Assembly: GCA_022574555.1 (NCBI GenBank)
Contig: JACZRV010000006.1
Location: forward strand, 1 to 64,000
Reading direction: 5' to 3'
Source of the DNA: SAR324 cluster bacterium
GTDB lineage: Bacteria; SAR324; JACQKK01
DNA: 64,000 nucleotides
The position numbers and the translations under genes are program-made. Below, one piece after another: positions 9,543 to 19,609 of this stretch. How positions within the stretch are numbered: position 1 is the stretch's first letter; each line of letters opens with the position of its first letter. The notes below the pieces were generated by a model. It was not told the origin of the DNA. It was given only the letters and a program-made list of their open reading frames with translations, and did no database searches.

Positions 9543-10460
9543 ATGCCGATCGAGGTGAAGGAACTCACGCCGGGGTTCGCGGCGGAGGTGAGCGGTGTGG
9601 AACTGAACCGTCCCCTGCCCGGCGATACGTTCGCCGCAATCCAGGAGGCGAGCGACCGCTTTGCGGTGCTGATCTTTCGCGGACAGCCCCTGGATGACGA
9701 CCAGCAGGTGGCCTTCAGCGAGCGATTCGGCCGATTGGAAATCTCCATGAAGCTCGATCAGTACCATAACCGGTTTCGCCCGGAAATTTCGGACATCTCC
9801 AACGTCAGCTTCGAGGGAACCCTATTGCCGGCGGACCACAAGAAGGTGGTGTTCAACACGGGCAACGAGTACTGGCACACCGATTCTTCCTTCAAGCCCG
9901 TGCCCGCCAATTATTCCCTGCTTTCCGGCAGGGAAGTGCCCCCGGAAGGCGGTGATACGGAATTCGCCGATGCGCGGGCGGCTTACGACACCTGGCCCGG
10001 CAACGGAAAAGGAATCACCGTGGACGATCTGCGGGAGCTGGTCTGCGAACACAGCATCGTCTATTCACGATCGGTCAACACGGGTGACATCTTCAATGAA
10101 AACGATAAGGCGGACTGGACGCCGGTGCGGCAGTCCTTGATCCGCACCCATCCCCGTAGCGCCCGCAAGAGTCTCTACACCGGGTCCCATTGTTCCCACG
10201 TGATCGGCTGGCCCACCGAGGAGGGACGGGCGCTGATCGAGGCCCTGCGCCAATGGACGATCCAGCCCCGATTCATCTTCCGCCACCGATGGCGGGTGAA
10301 CGATCTGGTGATTTGGGACAACCGCATGGTGTTGCACCGTGGCCTGCCTTTCGACAAAAGCCGCTACCGCCGCATCATGCACCGCACGACGGTTGCCGGC
10401 GATGGCAGCACCGCGCCCCAAGCCAACGAGCCCACCGCCGCCCAAGCGGTATCGTCGTGA
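9543..10460 (+). CDS. TauD/TfdA-family Fe(II)/2-oxoglutarate dioxygenase
   Basis: The 305-residue protein belongs to the family that includes taurine and 2,4-D dioxygenases, which hydroxylate a substrate while converting 2-oxoglutarate to succinate. The iron ligands are visible as WHTDSSF (His112, Asp114) and VLHRGLPFD (His265); the arginines of RRIMHRTTV are placed to bind 2-oxoglutarate. A strong Shine-Dalgarno GGAGG lies at 9532-9536. It stands alone, with minus-strand genes following, so the substrate cannot be read from context. The last 25 residues are a Thr/Ala/Gln-rich tail of no recognised function. Confidence 0.92.
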   Translation: MPIEVKELTPGFAAEVSGVELNRPLPGDTFAAIQEASDRFAVLIFRGQPLDDDQQVAFSERFGRLEISMKLDQYHNRFRPEISDISNVSFEGTLLPADHKKVVFNTGNEYWHTDSSFKPVPANYSLLSGREVPPEGGDTEFADARAAYDTWPGNGKGITVDDLRELVCEHSIVYSRSVNTGDIFNENDKADWTPVRQSLIRTHPRSARKSLYTGSHCSHVIGWPTEEGRALIEALRQWTIQPRFIFRHRWRVNDLVIWDNRMVLHRGLPFDKSRYRRIMHRTTVAGDGSTAPQANEPTAAQAVSS

Positions 10461-10539
10461 ATTATTTCAGGATTCGAATTGACCGAAAGCGCCAGGGGTC
10501 AAGCGCAGGAGAGGCTTAACGGACCATAGGGCGCTTCCC

Positions 10540-11394
10540 TTATTCCTCGTCGAAAAGATTCATCTGTGCGTTACTTGATTCATCATCGTGTTGAATCTTC
10601 GGCCAGAACACACCGATCACCACCCACGTTTTCGGATAAGCAAGGATCGTCCCCACGAAGAAGTAGGTATCCTTATCAGGCCCGCACAGCTCATCCAGGA
10701 ACTTCTGCTTCACGGATGCCGCAGCCTCTTCATGGGAAGCACCTTTGTCTACCTGCCTCCAGAAAAGAGCACCGACTTCCCAGTCCTCGATCATCATACG
10801 GTGGTTGCCCTTGCACCGCTGATCGTCGCACTCAAAGTGGTAGTGGAACTTGAAGGGAACCTTGCGGGGAGGCTCCTTGCTCGCGGTGCGAGTCTCCCAC
10901 AGGCGGACCTGCTGAAGCGCCATTTTAAACGAAGATTTCCACTCAGGATCGTCCGGCGTAATGATGAGGTCATGCACCTTCTTCGGCTTGAATATGCCTA
11001 GTGAGGTCCGGTCTGCTTCCTGTTGGTCGTATAGGTCCTCCATCGACCGAGCCTTCTTGGCGAGCGCATAACGTGCACGCTCGGCCCAATTACCTGGATT
11101 GGGCTTGATCGGTTCCCCCAGGGGTTGAATCGAGTCGGAATCCGGTCTGTAGCTTTCCTTCCGCACGTCCCGTCCCGTGTGCTTTTCCACGACGAGTTCG
11201 ATCCACTGGTACTTTTTAAACTGCTGACTGAACGGCAAGTCTCGAAAGTTGATGGGGTAAAGACGGATGAAATCCCCCGATTCCGTCACTCCGGCGGTGC
11301 ATACCAGTTCATCGTACATCGCCGACGGTATCGGATACGTCTTTACAGTAACAAGCACTTTAAGCTTCTGCTTTCCGCCGTCACCATTTGTCAT
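10540..11394 (-). CDS. Uncharacterised protein with a Cys/His cluster, partner of a DUF488 protein
   Basis: I do not recognise a named function. The 284-residue product has a beta-rich N-terminal part (KVLVTVKTYPIPS..., with ESGDFIRLYPINFR at about 38-51), a charged middle region, and a Cys-x4-Cys-x3-His cluster (C189, C194, H198) followed by MIEDWE, which looks like a metal-binding site. The C-terminus is acidic (NLFDEE). No signal peptide or membrane segment is visible, so it is cytoplasmic. The ATG at 11392-11394 overlaps the TGA of the DUF488 gene upstream; about 21 further codons are open but lie inside that gene. The coupling implies that the two proteins act together. Confidence 0.75.
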   Translation of the reverse strand: MTNGDGGKQKLKVLVTVKTYPIPSAMYDELVCTAGVTESGDFIRLYPINFRDLPFSQQFKKYQWIELVVEKHTGRDVRKESYRPDSDSIQPLGEPIKPNPGNWAERARYALAKKARSMEDLYDQQEADRTSLGIFKPKKVHDLIITPDDPEWKSSFKMALQQVRLWETRTASKEPPRKVPFKFHYHFECDDQRCKGNHRMMIEDWEVGALFWRQVDKGASHEEAAASVKQKFLDELCGPDKDTYFFVGTILAYPKTWVVIGVFWPKIQHDDESSNAQMNLFDEE

Positions 11395-12272
11395 AGGTGA
11401 ACCACGTCTAAACCGATTGCGTTTGCTACAGCCCCTGCCAATCGACTGCGATGGCAAAAGCTGGCATCTCTCTCGAAGCAGACCAGAACCGAGGGCTGCT
11501 GGAGCATGAGAGTGCCGACCTCCTCCAGATCGGTCGAACGCTCAGGCAACATGACCTGCTCGTATTGCGTGAGCAGAAGCTGGTACGAGTCGAAACTACC
11601 CAAACCCGCCCGGGCGGTGCTGGGAATACCTAAGGACGGTAGGTGGTGATACTGGAAGCCAACCTTGTTGCAAAGTTCGGCGAACCTTGCGCCCCCGAAT
11701 CCGTACTTGCGTGAGATCGGGTTGCTTCGTACATCGACCACAGCACGTAGGCCCCGCTGCATGAGGTCGTTGAAGAAGGCATCAACAGACCTGCCCTCGT
11801 ACCCCGCTGTGTAAACGGCAAGCGACGCCTTCTTGGGGCGTTTGACCGAGGCGAGGCGACGCTCGGGCAACTCGCTGTTGAGTGCGAACCACGGATACCT
11901 CCTGTAGACACTTCGCACGAGGGCATCCTGCTCTAGTTTTCCATAGCGACCGAGAATGAATTCTACAGCGTTCCGAACTTTGGCCGGTAGCTCCCGTGTC
12001 TTCTCTTTGGTCAACTCCAGGTTTCGGTTACACAGCGAAATCCGATCCTTCTCCGACGTGACATACCCATACTGTCGAAGGCTATCGAGCTCCCGATAAA
12101 GCGAAAATGAGAACGGGCCGTACTTGTAGGGAACGAAATCGTAAAAGCTGGGATCTTTCTCAAGAACCGTTTCCCGGCGAAGGAGGAACACGAGCTTCAC
12201 GAATTCGATTGGTGATAGTGGTCGTAGGGCCCCCTGTAGCAGGTACAGCACCGCCTTTTGTCTTGTCAGCAC
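11391..12272 (-). CDS. DUF488 protein with an N-terminal Panacea/DUF4065-like region
   Basis: The 293-residue product appears to be a fusion. Residues 1-100 resemble the SocA/Panacea (DUF4065) helical fold (SPIEFVKLVFLL, then YDFVPYKYGPFS and a helix RELDSLRQYGYV), found in antitoxins and phage-defence genes. Residues about 153-285 form a DUF488 domain with YTAGYEGRS, DVRSNP (180-185), a Cys at 265 and CHR at 273-275. DUF488 proteins are uncharacterised; the Cys and CHR motifs suggest chemistry or metal binding. I chose the GTG at 12272 because AAGGGGA lies just upstream; a TTG at 12305 is also open. Coupled to the Cys/His gene by an ATGA overlap. Confidence 0.78.
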   Translation of the reverse strand: MLTRQKAVLYLLQGALRPLSPIEFVKLVFLLRRETVLEKDPSFYDFVPYKYGPFSFSLYRELDSLRQYGYVTSEKDRISLCNRNLELTKEKTRELPAKVRNAVEFILGRYGKLEQDALVRSVYRRYPWFALNSELPERRLASVKRPKKASLAVYTAGYEGRSVDAFFNDLMQRGLRAVVDVRSNPISRKYGFGGARFAELCNKVGFQYHHLPSLGIPSTARAGLGSFDSYQLLLTQYEQVMLPERSTDLEEVGTLMLQQPSVLVCFERDASFCHRSRLAGAVANAIGLDVVHL

Positions 12273-12613
12273 AATGGTTCCCCTTAAATCAGGTTCAACC
12301 TCCAAATATTTCGGGTCACAACAGCGATGCTGATTCCGTGCCTACTTATCCTGTATAGTTCATGAAAGAGGAGGCAAAATTCTGTATTCTTCTTATTGTA
12401 TCAATCCATTAGGATGCTAAGGAGAAAGGGATTTCGCCACGACGATTTTTAGCAGGGATCCACTGGATTTACCAGGGTGTAGGGGATGGAAAGTAGAATT
12501 GGATTTCAGTGGAGAAAAGTCAATGGCGCGGTGCGGCCAAATTGGCCGGCCTTTTGTGAATGAGCGACCCGGTTTCCCGGTCGGGACTCGTCGCGTTGGT
12601 GTGATGCGTCGGG
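12273..12613. other. Spacer, no gene seen
   Basis: About 340 bases of mixed composition between the DUF488 gene and the acyl-CoA ligase end, both on the minus strand. The right part should hold the ligase terminator and the left part the promoter of the DUF488 pair. I see no supported gene, repeat or RNA in it. Confidence 0.6.
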
Positions 12614-14275
<1,662 letters not shown>

Positions 14276-14389
14276 GGCTCATCATGCCGCCGCCCTGGCA
14301 TGCCGCGCGCATCCGGGTTTTGCATGGGTATGCTCTTCGGCGGCATGCGCTTGCCGAATGCATTTCTATTGCCCCTCATCGTGAAATCC

Positions 14390-14563
14390 CCTTTTTTGCA
14401 ATTCCGCAATGGCGAACCGCTCACCTTCGCCCAGGCCGGCGCCACGGCCAATCGCGTGGCCAATGGCCTGACGGAGCTCGGCGTGGGTAAGGGGCATCGC
14501 GTGGAGGCGCTCCTCAAGACCCCCACCCAGAAAGTGCAAAAGGGAAAGCTCCGCGACGCGGGC
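14390..14563 (+). pseudogene. Acyl-CoA ligase remnant with the whole middle deleted
   Basis: A plus-strand reading frame shows the N-terminal signature of an ANL ligase (PFLQFRNGEPLTFAQA, then ATANRVANGLTELGVGKG) and, within a few residues, the extreme C-terminal signature LLKTPTQKVQKGKLRDAG with its catalytic lysine. The roughly 400 residues that should separate them, including the P-loop, are gone. The remnant cannot be active. It lies between the intact ligase and the repetitive exported protein. The join suggests deletion within a CaiC-like ligase gene. Confidence 0.75.
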
Positions 14564-14591
14564 CCGATTTCCTCCTGGCCCAACTCGTGGC

Positions 14592-16328
14592 TTACTCGGC
14601 CCGAATATCGAATTTGATGCTGCGCCTGCTCGTATTGCCGACGTTGTCGACGGAGGTGACGGCAACCGTGTATTGCCCGGGCTCTGTCAGCCGAATCGCC
14701 TTTTCGTATTTGTTCGCTTTATCCTTGTTGATTTTATAGGTGATCTCGCGCACGCCGGCGTGCAAGTCGGTCGCGGCCAGGTAGAGAAGGGTTTTCAAGG
14801 GGTAGGCGCCGCCCGACCCGTCAGCCCGCGCCGGGGCGCCGATGCTGGCCACGCTGAAGTGGGCGAAGATCTCCGGCGCAGTATTGTCCACGAATATTTT
14901 GGCGGGGTGATCCGGTGTGCGGTTATTCACGTTGTCCGTGGCGAAGTAGACCAGATCGTGCGCTCCTTCCTTATCGATGCGGAACGTTTGCGTCATGGCC
15001 GCCAGTGCAATCCGGTCCAGCACGAAATTGTAACTCTGGACGCCGGACAGATCGTCCTTCACCGTCAGGCCGATATCGGTGGCGCTGGTGACGTAGTGAA
15101 TGCTCCGGTTGAAATAGTGCTCCCCGCCGAACTTGAGGTCCGCCTGGGGCGGTTTCACGTCCAGGGTCACCTTGAACTCCGTCATGTCGCTCCTGTTTTC
15201 CACACCATCGAAGGCAAAATAGACGATGGTATGGTCACGCTTGCGTTTGGATAGCCCAAAAGGGCTGGTATAGAGCACAGATTTCTTGCCGTTCAGTTTG
15301 TAGCGGGTCTCTTTCACGCCGGCCTTGTTGTCGGTGGCCGTCATCTGAAAGCGGGTTCGCTCCGATACGTACAGCCGGTCGCCTTTGTGCTGGTCCCCTT
15401 GGATCGCGTGAACCACTTTGGGCGGCGTACGGTCCAGATAAAATCGATACGTAGTGGAAGACTCCGCGTTGCCGACCCGATCCGTCGCGTGATAGACCAG
15501 CACGTGGTCCCCTTCCTCGAGCTTGTCCACTTTGAGCGGTTTTCCCATTACGTACTTCGTGTCCTTGCTGCCGTCGATTTTTTGGTAGACGACCGCGACC
15601 CCGGCTTTCACATCGCGGGACTGTATGTCGATCACGGCGCGGGGTGAGAGGATATCGCGCAGCACGTACCGCTCAATGGAATGGGTCGTGGTGGGCGGCG
15701 TCAAGTCGATGGCGTACAATTTCTTCACGACCTTGGCGGCGTTGCCCACGTTATCCACTGCGTAAAAGCTGACCGTGAAATTGCTGTCGATGCTGAAATC
15801 GAGCCCGGATCTATAAGGAGCGAAGGGCCGGCTGTCGATGGAGTAATAGGTCTGGTCGACACCGGAATCCGCGTCGCTGGTTACCAGGGAAAGGGTGACC
15901 GGTTTGCCGAAGATGGTCCGCCTGTTGTTCACCACATGCCGCGCCTCCGTAGCGCTGGCCTTGGTATCGGGCGCTATCGCATCCACGTTGACCAGAAAGA
16001 CGTCGGTCAACGCTGGAATTTTGCTGCTCTGCTCGTTCCAGTTCTTCCGGGGGTGCAGCAGCGAGTGTTCCCCATGGCCTTCATAATGGAAGGGCTGGGG
16101 GGCGCCCCCTTTGTCCAGGGTGGCCTTGTTCAGCAGCAAAAACGATTCCGCGTTATTCGCCGGCGAGAGCGCCAGCCGCAGATAGATATCCGCGCCATGG
16201 GGCAGATACAAGCGCCCCTGCGGGGTCACATAGACTTTCTTGGGATGGTCCTGCTTGGGCTGCGCCAATGCGTGGACGCCGGTTAGAAGCAGCAGGGTCA
16301 GACACATGATCATGGTTGCGCGTATCAT
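14592..16328 (-). CDS. Exported protein with OmpL47-like beta repeats
   Basis: The 578-residue product begins with a Sec signal peptide (MIRATMIMCLTLLLLTGVHALAQ). The mature part consists of about five repeats of some 90-100 residues, each with a Y-x-ID or Y-K-LNG strand, a YxxPxxL strand and an ending like HTIVYFAFDGVENRS, VYHATDRVGNAES or VTSVDNVGNTS. These are the marks of OmpL47-type/Ig-like surface domains, known from Leptospira and other Gram-negatives. I expect a periplasmic or surface-exposed adhesive or structural protein. The start at 16328 has the strong site AAAGGAGAAACGAA. No secretion-system partner is adjacent. Confidence 0.8.
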   Translation of the reverse strand: MIRATMIMCLTLLLLTGVHALAQPKQDHPKKVYVTPQGRLYLPHGADIYLRLALSPANNAESFLLLNKATLDKGGAPQPFHYEGHGEHSLLHPRKNWNEQSSKIPALTDVFLVNVDAIAPDTKASATEARHVVNNRRTIFGKPVTLSLVTSDADSGVDQTYYSIDSRPFAPYRSGLDFSIDSNFTVSFYAVDNVGNAAKVVKKLYAIDLTPPTTTHSIERYVLRDILSPRAVIDIQSRDVKAGVAVVYQKIDGSKDTKYVMGKPLKVDKLEEGDHVLVYHATDRVGNAESSTTYRFYLDRTPPKVVHAIQGDQHKGDRLYVSERTRFQMTATDNKAGVKETRYKLNGKKSVLYTSPFGLSKRKRDHTIVYFAFDGVENRSDMTEFKVTLDVKPPQADLKFGGEHYFNRSIHYVTSATDIGLTVKDDLSGVQSYNFVLDRIALAAMTQTFRIDKEGAHDLVYFATDNVNNRTPDHPAKIFVDNTAPEIFAHFSVASIGAPARADGSGGAYPLKTLLYLAATDLHAGVREITYKINKDKANKYEKAIRLTEPGQYTVAVTSVDNVGNTSRRSIKFDIRAE

Positions 16329-16560
16329 TTCGTTTCTCCTTTGCAACAGGTGAATTCAAATCCAAATTAATTGGCCAAGATGAATGGGCCGCTCCATTGC
16401 CAGGGTACATCCATCGGACAGGGCAGCGGCAAGATTCACATGACCTGCAATGCGGCGACGTGAGATTGCGCGATGCGGCGATGCCGCAACGAGTGAATAC
16501 TCATCAGTTTTCGGATTACCTTGCCATACCATTGCACCAAACCAATTTTTATAACCCGGT

Positions 16561-17340
16561 TCAGACCGACCCACGGGCGGCCAGCCCACCGTCGATGGTG
16601 ACTACGGAGCCGCTCATGTAAGCTGCGCGGGCGGACGCTAGAAAGACCACCACGTCGGCCACCTCCCGTGGCGTCGCCGGTCGTTTGAGGGGCAGGGCAT
16701 CGAGGTAATCACGCCAGCGCGACGGATCACCGAATTCCCGCTCCGCCTTGGTTTTGTAAATCGTCACGATGCGGCCGGTCTCGACGGCGCCGGGGTTCAC
16801 CGCGAGGATGCGCACACCGCGATCGATGCTAGTGCTGCCGACGGCCCGCGTGAAGGCCATCAGCGAGGCATTGCCCGCGGAGCCGGCGATGTAGCCCGCA
16901 TCCACCTTTTCTCCGGCCAGCCCGATCACGTTGACGATGACACCCCCATCTTTTTCCCTCATGCGCCGGTAGTATTCCCGCGTCATGTTGATGTAACCGA
17001 ACACTTTGAGGTCCCAGGCTTCCCGCCAGCGCGGCTCGCCGATACTCTCCAGGTCACCCGCGGGGATGGCGCCCGCGTTGTTCACCAGGATGTCCACATC
17101 GCCGCAAGCCTGAGCCAGAAGCCTGACGGAATCCTTTCGGCTGAGATCGATGGGATGTACCCGAACCTCCACTCCATAAGCGGCCTGGAGCCGCTCCTTG
17201 GCCGCCTCCAGGTCACCTTCGGTTCGCGCCACCAGGTGCAGGCTGCATCCCTCGGCCGCGAAACCCTCCGCCACCGCGAAGCCGATGCCCTTGGAGCCGC
17301 CGGTGACCAATACCGCCTTGCCTCGAAGTTCCAAATCCAT
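16561..17340 (-). CDS. SDR-family oxidoreductase with an atypical active site
   Basis: The 259-residue protein has the Rossmann motif VTGGSKGIG (N-terminal) and NNAG, so it binds NAD(P)(H). The usual Ser and Tyr-x3-Lys catalytic set is changed: the segment reads DAGYIAGSAGNAS, with Ser in place of the lysine, and no serine at the expected position 13 residues before the tyrosine. I recall a subfamily with this same pattern, so this may be a stable variant and not a dead gene. It follows yejE by 140 bases on the same strand; a functional link to peptide import is not evident. Confidence 0.85.
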   Translation of the reverse strand: MDLELRGKAVLVTGGSKGIGFAVAEGFAAEGCSLHLVARTEGDLEAAKERLQAAYGVEVRVHPIDLSRKDSVRLLAQACGDVDILVNNAGAIPAGDLESIGEPRWREAWDLKVFGYINMTREYYRRMREKDGGVIVNVIGLAGEKVDAGYIAGSAGNASLMAFTRAVGSTSIDRGVRILAVNPGAVETGRIVTIYKTKAEREFGDPSRWRDYLDALPLKRPATPREVADVVVFLASARAAYMSGSVVTIDGGLAARGSV

Positions 17341-17480
17341 GAGCCGTAATTCTCCGTGAGGTCCGTCTATCAGACCGGGGCGGAAATCTCTAGGAAAATG
17401 GTGCGATTTCTGGACGCGCCCCTTTCGGGCCTCTGCTGCAAACAGATTCTTAGCGGCAGCGGAGCAACCGGTATTTGGTG

Positions 17481-18530
17481 CTACCCCCCCATCTCCCGTC
17501 TTTTCGGGTCGAACGCTTTCAGCAGGGCTTCGCCGATGAAATTGATCAGGATGATCATCATCACCAGGACGAAGAAGGTGGTGAGGGACATCCACCATGC
17601 TTCCACGTTGGCCTTGGACTGCCGCAATAGCTCGCCCAGGGAGGGAGTGGGGCTGGGCACGCCCAGGTTGAGAAAGTCCAGACTGGTGAGGCCGATGATG
17701 GCTCCGGAAACGCGGAAGGGAAAGAAGGTGATGACCGGGGTGAGGGTGTTGGGCAGGATATGCTTGGTGATGATGGCCCAATTGCCCACGCCCATGGCAC
17801 GGGCCGCTTTGACGTAATCGAAGTTGCGCGCCCGGAGGAATTCCGCTCGCACGTAGACGCTGAGCCCCATCCAACCGAACAGGCTGAGCAGGGCGATCAG
17901 CAGGGGGATGGAGGGGGTGAGGGTGGCGGAGAGGATGATGAGCAGATAAAGCTCGGGCATCGAGCCCCAGATCTCGATTCCCCGCTGGCCGAACAGATCG
18001 ACCCAGCCCCCCAGAAAACCCTGCACGGCGCCGATCACGATCCCCAGCGCAGTGCCGATAACCGCCAGAACCAATCCGAAGAGCACGGAGACGCGAAATC
18101 CATAGATGAGGCGCGCCAGCACGTCGCGCCCCCGGTCATCGGTTCCCAACAGGTTCACCAAGGTGGGGGGGCTGGGCGTCGGCTGATCGAGCTCGAAGTT
18201 GATGGATTTGTAGTCCCAGGCCACGGGGGGATAGAGCGCCCAGTTGCCACCGGTAGTGATCAATTTGTGGATGTAGGGGTCGCGGTAGTCCGCCTCCACC
18301 TCGAAGTCGCCCCCAAATGTGGTTTCGGTATACGAGCGCACGATGGGGAAATAGTAAGCGCCCTCGTAGTGGACGATCAGCGGCTTGCTGTTGCTGAGCA
18401 CCTCGGCGAACAAAGACGCCACCACCAACGTCGAGAGAATGATCAGGCTGTAATAGCCGCGCCGGCTGCGGCGGAAGGCGCGCCACTGCTTGCGGGTCTC
18501 GTCGCTGGGTCTGGGCAGGCGGATCAGCAT
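17481..18530 (-). CDS. yejE: ABC transporter permease YejE (microcin C/oligopeptide type)
   Basis: YejE is one of two inner-membrane permeases of the Yej peptide importer. The product has the typical N-terminal basic stretch and first membrane helix (RGYYSLIILSTLVVASLFAEVL), a long periplasmic loop with GAYYFPIVRSYTETTFGGDFE, the LLGTDDRGRDVLARLIYG segment, and the ATPase-contact EAA loop around FDYVKAARAMGVGNW. A GTG at 18539 is also possible; I prefer the ATG at 18530. It follows yejB with almost no gap. No YejF ATPase gene follows; an SDR gene does. Confidence 0.93.
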   Translation of the reverse strand: MLIRLPRPSDETRKQWRAFRRSRRGYYSLIILSTLVVASLFAEVLSNSKPLIVHYEGAYYFPIVRSYTETTFGGDFEVEADYRDPYIHKLITTGGNWALYPPVAWDYKSINFELDQPTPSPPTLVNLLGTDDRGRDVLARLIYGFRVSVLFGLVLAVIGTALGIVIGAVQGFLGGWVDLFGQRGIEIWGSMPELYLLIILSATLTPSIPLLIALLSLFGWMGLSVYVRAEFLRARNFDYVKAARAMGVGNWAIITKHILPNTLTPVITFFPFRVSGAIIGLTSLDFLNLGVPSPTPSLGELLRQSKANVEAWWMSLTTFFVLVMMIILINFIGEALLKAFDPKRREMGG

Positions 18531-18541
18531 TCTGGACACGA

Positions 18542-19603
18542 TTATTGGGGCGCGCTCTCGAAGCTGATGCGCGGATCGACCAGGATCAGGGAGAGATCCG
18601 AGAGCAGCTGGCTGAACACGGCGAGCAGGGAGAAGATGAATAGGGTGGCCATGACCACCGGGTAATCGCGGCTGATGATGGACTCATAGCTGAGCAGCCC
18701 CAGGCCATCGAGAGAGAAGAGGGTTTCGATGAGGATGCTGCCCGCGAAGAACATGGCCAGAAAGCTGCCCGGAAAGCCCAGGATCAATGGAATGACGGCG
18801 TTGCGGAAGACGTGCTTCCACAACACCTTGTGCTGGGAGAGCCCCTTGGCCCGCGCGGTTTGCACATAGGCGTTGTTGATCTCGTTGAGGAAAGAATTCT
18901 TGGTGAGCAGGGTCAGCACCGAGAAACTCCCGATGACGTAACAGAGAAGGGGCAGCACCAGGTGCCACAGGTAATCCATGATCTTGCCCATGGTGCTGAA
19001 GGCCTCCCATCCGTCCGACGTGAGCCCGCGCAGGGGAAAGACGGCCCAGAACGAACCGCCCCCGAACAGGACAATGAGGAAGATGCCCAGCACGAATCCA
19101 GGGATGGAATACATCACCAGGATCACCACACTGGAGTAGGAATCGAACGGCGTGCCGTCACGCACCGCCTTGCTGATGCCCAGGGGGATGCACGTCAGAT
19201 AGACCAGAAAAAAACTCCACCCGCCTAACGAGATGGAAACGGGCAGCTTTTCGATCAACAGATCCGCCACGTCCTTGTGGTGATAGTATGATTCGCCGAA
19301 ATCGAAGGTAAGCAACCGGCCGAGCAGCTGGCCGAACTGGACGTGCACCGGCTTGTCGAAACCGTAGAGCCGCTTCAGGTAGTCCACCTGCTCCTGCCCC
19401 AATGCGGCCTGCCGCAGCTGGTCCTGTCCCAGCATCACGCTGCCCGCGCCCGCCTCGCCGCCGATCTGATGGGAACGGAGTTGGGAGAGCATGCGTTCCA
19501 CCGGGCCACCCGGGACGAATTGCAGCACGGCAAAATTGATCAGCACGATGCCCACCACCGTGGGAATCATTAGCAGCACGCGTTTGGTGATGTAGGGCCA
19601 CAT
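18542..19603 (-). CDS. yejB: ABC transporter permease YejB
   Basis: YejB is the partner permease of YejE. The 353-residue protein has the N-terminal helix MWPYITKRVLLMIPTVVGIV, the FDFGESYYHHKDV loop typical of oligopeptide permeases, several further membrane segments and an EAA loop at YVQTARAKGLSQHKVLWKH. It lies six bases downstream of yejA and just ahead of yejE in one operon. Confidence 0.95.
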   Translation of the reverse strand: MWPYITKRVLLMIPTVVGIVLINFAVLQFVPGGPVERMLSQLRSHQIGGEAGAGSVMLGQDQLRQAALGQEQVDYLKRLYGFDKPVHVQFGQLLGRLLTFDFGESYYHHKDVADLLIEKLPVSISLGGWSFFLVYLTCIPLGISKAVRDGTPFDSYSSVVILVMYSIPGFVLGIFLIVLFGGGSFWAVFPLRGLTSDGWEAFSTMGKIMDYLWHLVLPLLCYVIGSFSVLTLLTKNSFLNEINNAYVQTARAKGLSQHKVLWKHVFRNAVIPLILGFPGSFLAMFFAGSILIETLFSLDGLGLLSYESIISRDYPVVMATLFIFSLLAVFSQLLSDLSLILVDPRISFESAPQ

Positions 19604-19609
19604 GGGGCG

